64,000 bases of DNA from Panorpa germanica. Lineage: Eukaryota > Arthropoda > Insecta > Mecoptera > Panorpidae. This document shows, in pieces, positions 37,951 to 49,679 of the stretch. Location of the stretch: assembly GCA_963678705.1 (NCBI GenBank), contig OY783217.1, forward strand, positions 5,518,001 to 5,582,000, given 5' to 3'. The position numbers and the translations under genes were made by a program. The notes under the pieces were generated by a model. It was not told the origin of the DNA. It was given only the letters and a program-made list of their open reading frames with translations, and ran no database searches. How positions within the stretch are numbered: the first letter of the stretch is position 1; every line of letters starts with the position of its first letter.

Positions 37951-38039
37951 CACGTGGTTTTAATCCCATTTACTAACACGTGGGGAATTACATGTGTTAC
38001 AGAATTCGCATTTATTTCCGCGCGGAATTATTCCACGTG
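37951..38039. promoter_or_regulatory. Three CACGTG E-boxes in 89 bases
   Basis: CACGTG at 37,951, 37,977 and 38,034. The first pair repeats the CCACGTGGTTT-N15-ACACGTGG arrangement seen at 16,293-16,325. GCGGTATAACTCCACGTG and GCGGAATTATTCCACGTG are also similar to each other. Function is unknown; both a regulatory module and a repeat fragment are possible. Confidence 0.3.
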
Positions 38040-41000
38040 CGACTGAGGCTTTAATGTTTTTTTTATGTTTTAGTAATTTCTATAGACTATATTATTTAGA
38101 TAAATAGAGATCTAGCGATTTTATTTTAAAGTGTTTTTTATAGAAATATTAATTTGTTCAAAGTTTTAGGTTATGTTATATTAGGTAAGTATCACGCAAA
38201 TAAGATTATCTTAATTATTAACCCTAACCTCAAATTTCTAAGTTAGATTACGTCATATCTCAGTAAACGCATTAAGATATCAAAAGAATGTCACAGAAAT
38301 GTGTTCAATTTACTGCGATTTCTGTGATTTTATTATTTAAGTGCTTTACCAAATTTCTATTTTCTGTATATTATTTTTATAATAGAGGTGGCAAACTAAT
38401 ATCCCGAGGAGCACACCAATATCGTATTCTAAAAGGGTAAGAACCACTGTTGCGTGCTTACTATCATTGAAATTATTATATTATCTATAGTCATCATTAG
38501 CTAAAGTAATACGAAAAGAATTAAGACTATTGATTACAGAATTTGAATTAGTGTACTATCAGTAGCAGTAGCATGAATACAAAATCTTATAAAAGTTTAT
38601 TAATGTAATTAATTTATGTATGTATCATATACAATTAGGTACATTTGAGATACCTACTAATAGGTTTTAATTTAAGCAATATTTTTAGCTATTACAAAAC
38701 TTCTGCTCTGTAGTATAACTAACTATATCTAGAAATTGGCATTATATATTTTATTTGTGACCACAACCCACTAAAAAATGTGTATATAACATTTCGTACT
38801 TAATTAATATTTATTTTGAATTACGTCAAGAGATCTAGCAAAGTGAGACTAATTAATTGTGACTCGCAATATCCAGTGTCTGGTGTGTAAGTATGGTTGC
38901 CAGACGAACAGGCGCAAGCTATTTGCTTGAATACAAAACTACTTGTAAACAGCAAAATGGATAGCTTCTTAGGTTCACGGAGTAGATTTCGTGTGTTTAA
39001 ATGTTGACTGATTGACTGACAATTGAAAATTAAAGTAAAAATAATTAAGTTTTGGTTTCACTATTTAAAAAAACATCTAGCAACCCTAGATGATCAATAA
39101 CAATTAATTTAAAACAGTTTGCTAGAGCCTTTACTTCTTTATAAATAATTTTTTGAATGGTGCATTTCTTTTTAACTATAGTTCTATTATTTTTACATCA
39201 TATTTTTATAATAATTTAATATATTGTTAATAATATGCTATTTTTGTATAATTTATGTGCTTTGGTACTTAAGAAATCAGCCTAGCGTAAATAAAACTAA
39301 GAGGGTAGGGCACGGAGTCTCGAACTGTATGTATTTATCGGTATTAGGATACCGCATGTTTTGTTTTACGCTGATATACACTGAGTTTCATAAAATATAC
39401 TCATCCGTTCTTTGCATTTTTGTACCGTTTTGCACTTAACATGGATATATACTTTTTCCTACGACTGCGGCTCTATCGAGAGACGTGAAAATATAACGAT
39501 TCTTAGAAGCGACTACAATCCAGTTGTAACATAATCGATATTCTGACAAAGCAATAATATATATTTAGTTTCTAAAACCTCAAACGCATTTTTCTCTAAA
39601 ATCTTTATTTCTAGAGAACTGATCGAAAATAAAAATCAACTTAAATGTTTTTGCTTTTACACATGGCTGATTTCTTACAATATTAATTCTATTTTATTAA
39701 TAACAGCTTGGTAAGTCATCTTAACAATTCTTTAATTTAAGTTATTCTAAATAAAACGATAACACATTGCAAAGAATAATACATATTTACAATAATTACC
39801 ATATCATTAGTATTATTTTTTAATAAACAATAAATAAAACTTAATATTATATTTTAAAAAAGCTTTATTTTATTTTATTCTTGTAGATCAATAAATCTTT
39901 GAAAAATTTGATAAATATTTTTAATTTTTAGGTTATAGTACAATTGCTATATAGGTACTACTTGGAAATTAGGAATTACATAAAAATTATATACATTTTA
40001 ACATCTACTTACTAAATACTACAAAGATGAAGCTAGCAGATAAATGAAGGATTTTTTACGAAGAAAGTATTGCTTAAATCATAATGAATAAAACGATTTT
40101 GTAGATATAAAAGCCCCTTACTGTTTTATGTAGGCAACACTTATTACGTAAATTATATAATTAAATTTTATATTTCCGAAAGACGTCTCAGTGTTTGAGA
40201 GCATTTATGCCTGACGAAGGCATACTGTATCTTCTGGTTCAACCTCAGGACCAGTTCGATTTGATTGTTATTAACGTTACATGAGTTATGTGTTAACGTA
40301 ATCATAAAAACTTATTATGCACCAAGGTTGTACACATAAATTAAATCACAACACTAAGAAGTTCTATAGTAGGACTGCCATATATTTTTCTTGAGGTTCC
40401 TTCATTTTCCTACTAACTCTATTAGATGATAAGCAATTCTACATCTCCATTGACTAGGTTCTAAGATATAAATTTACAATAAATTAATTTTAATATTTTT
40501 GTAAAATTGACGAGTTTCAGTGTCAAAAAAATGTGGTTAATTAACAATATATGTTTTATGTTGAAAATTATGTTTAGGTTATGTTTTAAAGTGGGAATAG
40601 TTTATAGAAAAATGCTATTTGAATATTTAGTATAAAGTTTAGGTACCATATTTTTTGGTTCTATTAGTCCAGTTGATCTACAGAATAATCAATATAAAGG
40701 TTACACGATTTTGGTATTTTGACATCAAGTAGTTTTTAGCCTAACTCAAATTTATAGCATAATTGAAATTTAACCTAAAAAGTGGGTTTATTAATTCTAT
40801 TTTTGTCAGTAAAGAAACACAGTTAACTAAGGAAACATATAGCCCAGGTATTTGGTTTGGTTAAGAAGAGAGCAGAGAAAAGAAACTATTGACAAAGGAT
40901 TATAATAAACCTGAGTTAACAGAGAAGCTAACGAAGATAACTTTTTTACAGCCCTTGCATAAAAGACTTTTAAACTTAAGACACATTTTTATCAAAATGA

Positions 41001-41969
41001 CGTCTTTAAATTTGTAAGAATCTTATCTTAACGACGGTTATTAAGATATATTTGAATTTTAACCAGCGTTTCCTTGAAGATTTACCCAATGTTCAAGTAA
41101 CTTAACTTCTAACGTACTAAGAAAATTCTAATCACGAAATATGACTGACATTTTCGTTCAAAACGTGCAACTGTTGACTTTTTTGTTTAATACTAGATCA
41201 TAGTTTTCTGGACTATATATCATTAGAGTATAAATATTAAGTCATTTTCTATGTGAACTATTTTGCATAAATTATTAAATATAAATACATTTAATCAAAT
41301 GGCAGATTTGTCAAATTTGTGTCTATTTGCACAACGTAAATTTAAGTGCATTTACTAATAAATTTATTTAAAAAATTTCTCACTTTACTGTTATTTTTAT
41401 AAATTATTTGCAGCGGAAGATCTCGGCACTTTTGACAGTATTTTCACAGCCTCGTTGTTCTGTTGTAACAGCTAAAAGAGAAATAAAAGAAACACTCTAA
41501 CATAAATCTATTATACATCTACTAAGCACATATTAATCTACAGTAAAAGTCTGTAAGATTATTCATCGACTAAAGAGTTCGAATTCGAATCGATTTCTAA
41601 TTCGAATCGACATCGAATTTCTAAATGTTCTAAATTGTTAAAAGGTTAAAACTTATACAGACTTTTACGTATTATAAATCGAGAAAACGTTTGACGTTAA
41701 ATATTTCAAGTTTATCTCTCAAAATTTTTCGATTTTAGTTCTTAGAAGAATCCTATGTTCTCTCGACAGTAATACATTATCTAAAACTATAATATTTAAT
41801 CACAAATTGGTCTAATATTATAAAAGAGAACTTGTAAAAAGTAGCTATATCTAAACGATATATAGAGAGTAAACTAAAATGTATATATGGTAATATCTAT
41901 TTGAAATTTCTATATGTTCAATAACAATAACTATCTTATGTATAGTTCAAATTACAAGAGAGTGGCGTT

Positions 41970-42231
41970 CCCAGTAAACATTTAATGAAGTGTTCCTTTT
42001 TGTGACGTTTCTATCACTATTTCACTTCAATTATAGTTCGCATCAACTTTATCTTCATTTGTATTCCGACAGATGGAGTGGTTCCGTCATCTGTAGCCGA
42101 TAAAACAGACATTTCATATGAACGATTGTGAGAAACTGAACTATAAATGAACTCTTTCATGACAAAAAAATCATACGCATCTCCAATATGATGTCAAAGT
42201 GACTCCAAAATGCTCCAAAATGTTTACTGGG
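41970..42231 (+). mobile_element. CCCAGTAAACA MITE
   Basis: TIRs CCCAGTAAACA and TGTTTACTGGG, flanked by TT on both sides. The interior has GTGACGTTTCTATCACTATT and TTCGCATCAACTTTATCTTC. 262 bases. It lies downstream of the C2H2 membrane gene (minus strand), 125 bases from the sister copy at 42,356. Confidence 0.85.
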
Positions 42232-42355
42232 TTGTCTCATGTTAAAAACAAGTTGTGCAGTATAGACTACGAAATATTTCTTTAATAGAAAACACCATAA
42301 AGCATAGTTCCGCTATTTTACATAATTTTTAAGATAGTTATTTGTTATTAGGCAC

Positions 42356-42608
42356 CCAGTAAACAATTTGGTGAAGTGCCCTATTTAGTGACGTTTCTAA
42401 CACTATTTCACTTCAATTACAGTTCGCATCAACTTTCTCTTCATTTGTATTCCGACAGGTGGAGTAATTTCGCCATCTGTAGCCGATAAAGTAGACATTT
42501 TATATGAAAAAATGTGAGAAACTGAACTATAAATGAACTCTTTTATGACAAAAAAATCATGACGCATCTTCAATATGATGTCAAAGTGACTCCAAAATGT
42601 TTACTGGG
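42356..42608 (+). mobile_element. CCCAGTAAACA MITE next to a gene 3' end
   Basis: TIRs as in the previous copy, flanked by CA on both sides. Same orientation and closely similar interior. Its right end is only 129 bases from the stop codon of the C2H2 membrane gene, so it probably lies in that gene's 3' UTR or just beyond it. Confidence 0.85.
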
Positions 42609-42737
42609 CATTACAGATTCTACTTTCATAATTTTACTAAACTAGATATCACAATAATGAAACTACATGAGTTTACGGGAAGAAAGGAAAACGCGTCCTC
42701 ATTATAACTCTCAGTAAACAAAATATCCAGTAATTTC

Positions 42738-43963
42738 CTAATACCAATTATAATCAGCTTCCCGTTGTAACAGGAGCGAAAATAATTCATTGCCATACCT
42801 TTCAAGAAGTCTTCGCTTAAGTTCCGGTGGATAAGTAACATAAATATAATGTTCACTTTGTCCTAATTCATTTAAGTCTGCTACAGCGTAGAACTCATCA
42901 TTTGAGCCTCCTGGTGCACCGAGTTGACCACCCATCTGCAAATGAGCAGGTGACGAATGCGCCGTTGCCGTCGCACTGGTACTGGCGACGCTTTGATCGT
43001 CGGAACTTTATTACAAGTATTATATCATATCTCATAGAATTATAATATCATTCATAATATAAAAAGTAATAGTTTTGAAGTGAAACTTCTTTATTTACAC
43101 GTTTATGTGTCCCATGGAATTCGTCGTTCGTTAAAAGAAGTTCTGCACTATATTCGTATCTCGGGAACGGTTCATCTTACGCATAAAAAGCGTAAGATCA
43201 GATTTGTAGAGATTCTAATGATCTACAAGTTTCATAATAACCTTTTATGACATTTGACCGATAGGAAACGAGATATTTGGAAGAAAACGATTTTTGTGAC
43301 TTTAACTTGCGTGATTATATGAGACTTTTTAGCCAATCTTTAAAAGCTCAAGACAAAGATTTATGCAAACATTCAGCTTTCTGAATTTACTTCCGAGGTT
43401 TCACCTTATTTAACTAAGCTATAAGGATTGACCGATTCAATGTGTATTAAGAAGTTTCACTTCAATAGTGTGTCAGCCCTTCACACTTTTTGTTTGTTAA
43501 TTGAAAGAGTTTTGTTAGAATATTAAAAGAATTAAACTTACTCAAAAAGAACCCAAATAATGTAGTAGCAAAGGCATATTCCTAGTGACAACACCATAAC
43601 CATGACAAAAACTAAACCCCAGGGAAAAGTTCTCGGTTCCTGTGGTCCGTCCTCCCAGTATCTGTCACAACTGAGATACCAGCAGACGGCGTGATTAAGT
43701 TCCTCTGAAAACGATAACAATTAGTCTCAGAGAAGCGCTTAAGCTAAAAAGGTTTAGTCTACATTTGAAAAGGTAACAGTTCAACCAGATAAAATTGATT
43801 GATAATGGCTAAATTACCTTCCATTTCTGTAAAATCTTGAACAGATAAATGTACCAATAGTCCAGCTATGCAGTCCCGTACAAGAATCTGCAAAAAATCG
43901 GAAAACATGCTTAACAAATGTTACTCAGAATATGAAGCTATTAGAATTAAAAAATGAAAAAGA

Positions 43964-44015
<52 letters not shown>

Positions 44016-47000
44016 TATATCTTGTAATAACTGCAGGCATTTGATTAACGTAATGATCTTTCACGTATACTTCCTTTTGTAATTTAAAATATAAACTTAG
44101 AATTATGAATTTAGAATAACAAAAACTTAATTCTGAATTTAGAATAAAATTATGAACCATATTTATAAACCTGTACTTTTTATTGATAAAGTTAGCTATT
44201 TTTAATAAGTCGCAATATTATCCCAGTAAACATTTGGTAAAATAGAATGGCTAGGTAAAGTTCTAGTCACTCGTACATTTCAATTCTAATGTTTTACAAG
44301 TTCGAACAACACACAGAAAATCAATTTTAGTTCAAATTGATTCCCTACCTGTCACAGGAGTCGCTTTTATTCAACAGTGAGCAGTCGTTGCGCCGTCTGT
44401 AGCTCATAAAAGAGACATTCCCTATGAACGACTGAATAGAAAGCAAACGCGTTCATGACAGAAAACTCATGAAAAGTAATAGAAATGAAGTAGAATTTAC
44501 TCCAAAATGTTTACTGGGATAGGACATATTAAAATAGCCATTTTGACCATTTAATCATTAAACTTTAGTTATAAAAACTAAGTCCGTGACGTCACATCTG
44601 ATACAGAGCTAACATAAGCTCAAAAACTTAAATTCGAATTACAAATAGCTGTATATCCGTAATCTTTTAAAAAATAATAAAGAAGAATAATATTAGAAAA
44701 ACAACTTGCAAACTAAAAGTACACTAACTTCACATCTTAGTTTCAGTTTTTGCAGATCTTCCGGTTTGCAATTTGCTTTTAGTTTCTGTAGTTCCGATAC
44801 ACGTTGCTGTTTCCTGTCAACAGGAGGAAGTGCTGCATCAACTAGATGACGATCACATGGGGACGTGGCATTAGATTCTCCATCTTCAGATTCTGCATCA
44901 GTAGCATCACCATCACTTTCAGACTCTTCTGCAGTGGCATCAAGTTCATCTAACAAATAAATAGAAACTATTTATTTAACGAAAATTCATAGATTAAAAT
45001 TTGAATATTATTTCTTGTACCATTGCCACTATCTTCCTCTAAAGAATCCGAATTCGGTGCGTCACTGCTTGGACAATTTAGATGGTGTTGAGGCATCGGA
45101 CTAGCTGGTGGTAGTTGTTGACGGGGGGATGGAAATAACCCTCTGTTTGGTACTCTAGCTAGATCCCGTGGACCGGAAGGTGTTAATGCTGTGCGGTAGG
45201 CTGTTGCTTCTCTCCAGACCTCGATATCAGTGACTACACCAGCATCTCCCAACACAAAGGCAGAGTCACGTGATGCCAACACCTCACAACGCATTATGTC
45301 GCAATAATCCGCCAGGCAAACTGCATCTTCCGCCTGAAAGATAAATTAAAAAACACTTATGCTTACTTTATCAAATATTAAAGGTTAAACTTCTATAATG
45401 TAAGCAAAGTAATCAAAGTAAAGCAAGTAATGTAGTATAGTTTTATGTCATGTACCTGTTTCCTATGTCTTAATGTCTATAAAAGTGTACTATATATTGA
45501 TAAAGTGGGTTACTAGAACCTCAAATGTTCAATTATTTTTTAATAACTCCTTATATGTTAAGAGATATTAACAATTAAAAAAGTCATTTTGTCTCTTTAA
45601 TTATTAAAGGGATTCAACGTTGTACACATTTCAAATGCATATGACATCACAACCGCTGCCAACCTTACAGCTCATAAATCTCTGCTGTATGTATTTATAT
45701 ATCGAAATATTAAATATTATTTACAGCTATTTTAAGGAACAATAAAATTCCAATATTATGTCTGCCTTAGAAGGGTTAAATAAAATAAAAACTTATTATT
45801 CTTTGACTTGACTTTATTATTTCGACTACCAACAGCTACAAAACATTACCACAGCACTGACGTACTCAACAAATAACTGACGTTAAAATGCATTTCACGT
45901 CATACAAATATGGCCGAACATTTTTAGCGCTAAAACTACAATTCAAATTTTTAATTGCTGTATCTCCGTCAACATTTAGATATTTAATAAAATAGACGCG
46001 CCAATACACATTTATTAACTACAATTTCAATCAACAATTGAAAAATCGATCACTAAAAAATGAGGACACAAGCCACGCTACAAGCAAGAACAAATGGATG
46101 GGAACAGTGATGAGGAAAAGAAAAAGATATATAGTGTAGTAACTTAGGCGAAATATAGATACATACATACCATATTTATGTTACTTTTATGTCTATTATC
46201 AAAGTGCATGTCGAGATGTTTTTCCTCGAAAAATGATTTGCCGCAAAAGCCGCACGTCCACTGGGAAGGCCTGTGTTGTTGTTTTGCGGCCTGCTGCGGT
46301 CCAAATATATCCCGAAGTGGGTGAAATGGACATTCCAAGGGTATCTTCACCTAAAGAAATACGATTATTAAAATTATAGTGGTTCCTAATATTTTTTAAA
46401 TGTACAGACTAATGCCATCTAGCGAAAAATAATAAATGGTTAAAATCCTTAATAGACTAGTTGGAATCTTTGATAGCTATGTTTGAATCATTGATGATCG
46501 ACCTATGCTGTATTTAGAAATAAGTTAAATAATCTATATGGTTACGCTAACAATTTGAAGGAACACAACATGCGAAAACTTTCATAAATTACACATATTA
46601 AATCTAACACCTTTAAGCTATTTTTGATTAATTTCATCAAGTTTTGTAAAAACACAACGCAGTAGTATTAGGTTTCTTGAAAATTTAGACTTAGCGCACA
46701 GTGAGAATAAGACAGTCTTGTCTACAGTAAACACCAAGCATTATTATATATCTTTAATGAAATCTAGCTACAATAAAAACATGAATAGTTAAAAGGTTAT
46801 CTCAAGTAATATTGTCGAATATAGTTAAAGAGAAACTTGCAGATTTTAACAGTTTACATCCTAGTAAACTAATTTAAATAAATGTTTTGCAGGTGACCGT
46901 GCGGACAACCAGAATTTAGCTACCAAAGCGTTATTCCTTTGAGAAGACATTTTTTTACTATAAAAAGCTTGTTTATAATTCTATATTAAATAAGAATGCA

Positions 47001-47406
47001 TTCTATGGTACCTGATATTTGTCTAAAATAGGAATCCATTTGTTCTGAACAATTTTCCTCACAACTCTAGCACTATCCCTTGGACAAGATATTTTAAAAA
47101 CAGATGGTCCCGGCCAAGGAACTAGGGACAACACGCAAAGCGTGAGCACCTGAAATAAAATAAAAATATATTAATAGAAACCATGAACAATATTATTGAT
47201 TAAATTCTCATAATAAATCAAATCATGTAAATATATAAGATATTTAAAAACTTCGTAGAAAACTAAAACTTCTGTTTCAGTATTTTATACGCTAGTTGCA
47301 AATTATTGATCGCACACGTCCGCAATTCAAAACAACATACATTCACTAATATATCATTCATAATAATTACGTTACCTACCTCTACGTTAAAGGATTTGGT
47401 CCTCAT
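42738..47406 (-). CDS. Signal-peptide, C2H2-finger, single-pass membrane protein of unknown function
   Basis: Eight minus-strand exons join in frame: 47,406-47,380; 47,149-47,012; 46,350-46,171; 45,333-45,021; 44,949-44,729; 43,887-43,818; 43,704-43,542; 43,005-42,738. All introns are GT-AG (one GTTAGT donor), and the product has 459 residues. An in-frame TGA directly precedes the ATG, fixing the start. Residues 1-27 look like a signal peptide (VEVLTLCVLSLV core). A classical C2H2 finger spans C88-X2-C91-X12-H104-X4-H109. Then come a Cys-rich part (VCLADYCDIMRC), a Pro/Ser linker, an acidic stretch (220-244), the N246-A-T glycosylation sequon, a helical KQQRVSELQKLK segment, a membrane span (346-370, LVFVMVMVLSLGICLCYYII) and an 89-residue tail ending ELFSLLLQREADYNWY. 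The finger would therefore be lumenal or extracellular. I do not recognise a named family. It is divergent from the ER DnaJ gene at 47,976. Confidence 0.85.
43074..43466. mobile_element. MITE in the last intron of the C2H2 membrane gene
   Basis: TTGAAGTGAAACTTCTT at the left mirrors AAGAAGTTTCACTTCAA at the right. The flanks read AATAGT and ATAGTG, so ATAGT may be a 5-bp duplication. The interior includes TATTCGTATCTCGGGAACGG. No coding. It fills most of the intron between exons 7 and 8. Confidence 0.7.
43969..44020. repeat. (AT)n microsatellite in intron 5
   Basis: About 50 bases of AT repeats with a single interruption, inside the intron between exons 5 and 6 of the C2H2 membrane gene. Confidence 0.9.
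44222..44518 (+). mobile_element. CCCAGTAAACA MITE, long subfamily, in intron 5
   Basis: The same TIRs, flanked by AT on both sides. The interior differs from the 42-kb copies and matches the 52,377 copy instead (TTTACAAGTTC, CTACCTGTCACAG, ATTCAGCAGTGAGC-like words). 297 bases. Confidence 0.85.
45452..46075 (+). mobile_element. GGGCTTGTGTCCT MITE, copy in intron 3
   Basis: Nearly the whole of the 623-bp element is present between exons 3 and 4 of the C2H2 membrane gene. The right end reads AGGACACAAGCC and the left end is decayed (GTACCTGTTTCCT). The interior matches the intact copy at 54,425-55,047, including TATATATTGATAAAGTGGGT and CAACAAATAACTGACG. Confidence 0.75.
46376..47011 (-). other. 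Intron 2 of the C2H2 membrane gene
   Basis: Plain AT-rich intron (46,351-47,011); no repeat terminus or other feature seen. Confidence 0.6.
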
Positions 47407-47836
47407 TCATATTCCTGTATCGGCTTCTTTGCAGTCACTCTTGCATTGTACAATTTCTAATATATAACATTACAAAATACTGATTTTAGCCATTTATTTT
47501 TGCGTGCCAGGGGCATATGCAATCCACACTACATGTGTGTTTTCTGTGTTGCCTGCTCAAAAATATTTTGCGGAAGTTTCGATTTTGATAATCGTAGATG
47601 ATCGGGTGCATTCGTTTTGCGGAATTTGAATACAGTGTCAACATCTTCAATTTAATAAATTTTAATAGAATATAATAAAGATGTTTAATTTAATACAGAT
47701 GTAAATAATAGATAACGTAACATATTTAAAATAAGGAAATTTGATAAAAAAGATTATCATATTTGAGGGTTATGTACACGAGGCGTTCATTGTTTGGTTA
47801 TAAAATCTCCCACTTTCAATATTTCATAACACACAG

Positions 47837-47855
47837 CCAATCAGAAATGCCCACC
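47837..47855 (+). promoter_or_regulatory. Near-perfect ER stress response element (ERSE)
   Basis: The sequence is CCAAT, nine bases, then CCACC; the ERSE consensus is CCAAT-N9-CCACG, bound by NF-Y with ATF6 or XBP1. It lies 121 bases upstream of the DnaJ start codon, the usual distance in ER chaperone promoters. The last base deviates from consensus, which leaves activity uncertain. DNAJB11 is a known unfolded-protein-response target in animals, so the site fits its neighbour. Confidence 0.55.
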
Positions 47856-47912
47856 ACATCACAGAGGACACAAATTAAAACTGTGTGTAAATTGTAACTA
47901 TAGCAAACAGTG

Positions 47913-47921
47913 ATGGAGTGA
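47913..47921 (+). other. Possible two-codon upstream ORF
   Basis: ATG GAG TGA lies 55 bases before the DnaJ start. If the transcript starts upstream of it, it is a minimal upstream frame that could dampen translation. The transcription start is not known. Confidence 0.3.
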
Positions 47922-47975
47922 GTAAGTTTACCTGACAGATTAAAAGTGTGTATTCTGTAAATTTAATTAATAAAA

Positions 47976-49450
47976 ATGTCTACGTGTACGGGATACTTTA
48001 TATTAATTAATATATTTATTTATATTTTAATTGCTAGTGCAAGTAGAGACTTTTATGCTATATTAGGTGTTACACGTAGTGCTAGTACAAATGAAATTAA
48101 AAAGGCATACAGAAGGCAAGCAAAAGAGCTTCATCCAGATAAGAACAAAAATGATCCTGATGCGGCAGAAAAGTTTCAAGACTTAGGGGCTGCATACGAA
48201 GTTCTTTCTGATGATGAAAAAAGAAAAATGTATGATCGATGTGGGGAAGACTGTTTGAAAAAAGATGGTATGATGAATAATCAAGATCCATTCGCGAGCT
48301 TCTTTGGTGATTTTGGGTTTCATTTTGGTGGAGGAGAGCAACATCATGAAGCACCCAGGGGTTCAAATATTGTTATGGACCTATATGTAACATTGGAAGA
48401 ACTCTACAGTGGAAATTTTGTCGAGGTAAGTCAAAAACATAACCTCAATCTGTCAATTATAAATTGCATTCCTTTTAAAAACTAATATTGTCATACAAAG
48501 TAGTAAACAATACTTTGTGTTCTTTATAATATTACTCTTTAAATTCATTATAATTAACTAAGTACATTTTGTTTAGATAACTCGAAATAAACCAGTGATG
48601 AAAGCTGCAAAAGGAACTCGTAAATGTAATTGTCGACAAGAAATGGTTACTAGAAATTTAGGGCCAGGTAGATTTCAAATGATGCAGCAAACTGTCTGTG
48701 ATGAATGTCCCAATGTAAAACTAGTCAATGAAGAACGTACATTAGAGATAGAGATTGAACCGGGAATGGTGGACTATCAGGAAACACGTTTCACTGCTGA
48801 AGGAGAACCGCATCTTGATGGAGATCCCGGTGACTTAATTATTAAAATTAAGACTGCACCTCATCCAGTGTTTGAGAGGCGAGAAGATGATTTATACACA
48901 AACATTACAATCAGTTTGCAGGTTCGTTCAATCATCATTTTAAATATAAGCTATGTTGTACTAAGAAATACATATTAATAATGTATATACTACTAAATTA
49001 TATTTAGTGATACATAGTATACCTTTTTATAAATAGAATTTTACGAGTTGTAGTATAAGAGTAATACTTTAATAAATATATTGTTTTAGGATGCTTTAAC
49101 TGGCTTTACGTTGGACATAGATCATTTAGATGGACATAAAGTCTCAGTGACTCGTGATAAAGTTACTTGGCCAGGAGCACGGATCAGAAAGAAGGGTGAA
49201 GGTATGCCCAATTATGACAACAATAATCTACACGGTACTTTGTATATTACATTCGACGTCGAGTTCCCAAAACAAGAATTATCAGAAACTGAAAAAGAAG
49301 GTAGGTTTCAAGAACTGATTATGTATAATTAGCAAATTCTATAAAAGTTTTTAAAAAATTCTAATAATATTTTGTTTTCTTACAGATATCCGAAAAATTT
49401 TAAATCAGCCCTCAAATAATCGGATATACAATGGACTAAGGGGGTCATAA
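47976..49450 (+). CDS. shv: ER-lumenal DnaJ co-chaperone (DNAJB11/shriveled orthologue)
   Basis: Four exons, 47,976-48,425, 48,577-48,921, 49,090-49,300 and 49,386-49,450, give 356 residues (human DNAJB11 has 358). A signal peptide (about 1-22) precedes a J domain (24-89) with HPD at 53-55, which stimulates the ATPase of the lumenal Hsp70 BiP. A Gly/Phe-rich linker (106-130) leads to the substrate-binding domain. As in DNAJB11, its cysteine motif is the reduced pair KCNC (C167, C169) and CDEC (C191, C194) rather than four CXXCXGXG repeats. [22 protein letters not shown] and HLDGHKV are family signatures, and the sequon N259-I-T matches the glycosylation site in DNAJB11. There is no KDEL, as in the family. 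The second donor (GTTCGT) is weak. The role is folding and degradation of ER proteins; the Drosophila gene, shriveled, is also secreted and acts on integrin. Confidence 0.95.
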
Positions 49451-49679
49451 AAAAGCTCTCTGTTACTATAGCAAATTTGTAATTACCTAAACTCTCTCTT
49501 TGTTTGTCTTTCTTCAAACTGTTTATTTATTGAAGTTTGTTTTGAATCCACGAATTCTTGAAAGTGAATTTACCTGAATATAAAAAAAACTATATTGTCT
49601 TAATATAAAAGTTGTGTGCAAAAGTGTGGCGTTTAAAATCGCAGCAAGAAATGTGACATTTTTATATCATATGAATAAA
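49451..49679 (+). other. Probable 3' UTR of the ER DnaJ gene
   Basis: AT-rich sequence after the TAA with a canonical AATAAA at 49,674-49,679, a plausible transcript end. Confidence 0.5.

Larger units (their letters stand above)
34987..41969. other. Intergenic AT-rich DNA
   Basis: Between the convergent ends of the PDZ gene and the C2H2 membrane gene. It contains an A-rich stretch (35,791-35,806), a perfect palindrome (36,279-36,312), a CACGTG module (37,951-38,039) and a fragment at about 38,390-38,452 ending in GGGTAAGAACCACTG, which looks like an hAT terminus. No open frame here has a domain. Confidence 0.45.
47407..47975. promoter_or_regulatory. Shared divergent promoter region
   Basis: 569 bases separate the ATG of the minus-strand C2H2 membrane gene from the ATG of the plus-strand ER DnaJ gene, so both promoters must lie here unless distant 5' exons exist. 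The DnaJ-proximal half carries the CCAAT-N9-CCACC element. A TATA box is not obvious on either side. Confidence 0.6.

Noticed and set aside
44693..45294. Separate short frames on the minus strand, considered as independent small genes.
   Set aside because: They are exons 4 and 5 of the spliced C2H2 membrane gene. Donors, acceptors and phases join exactly.
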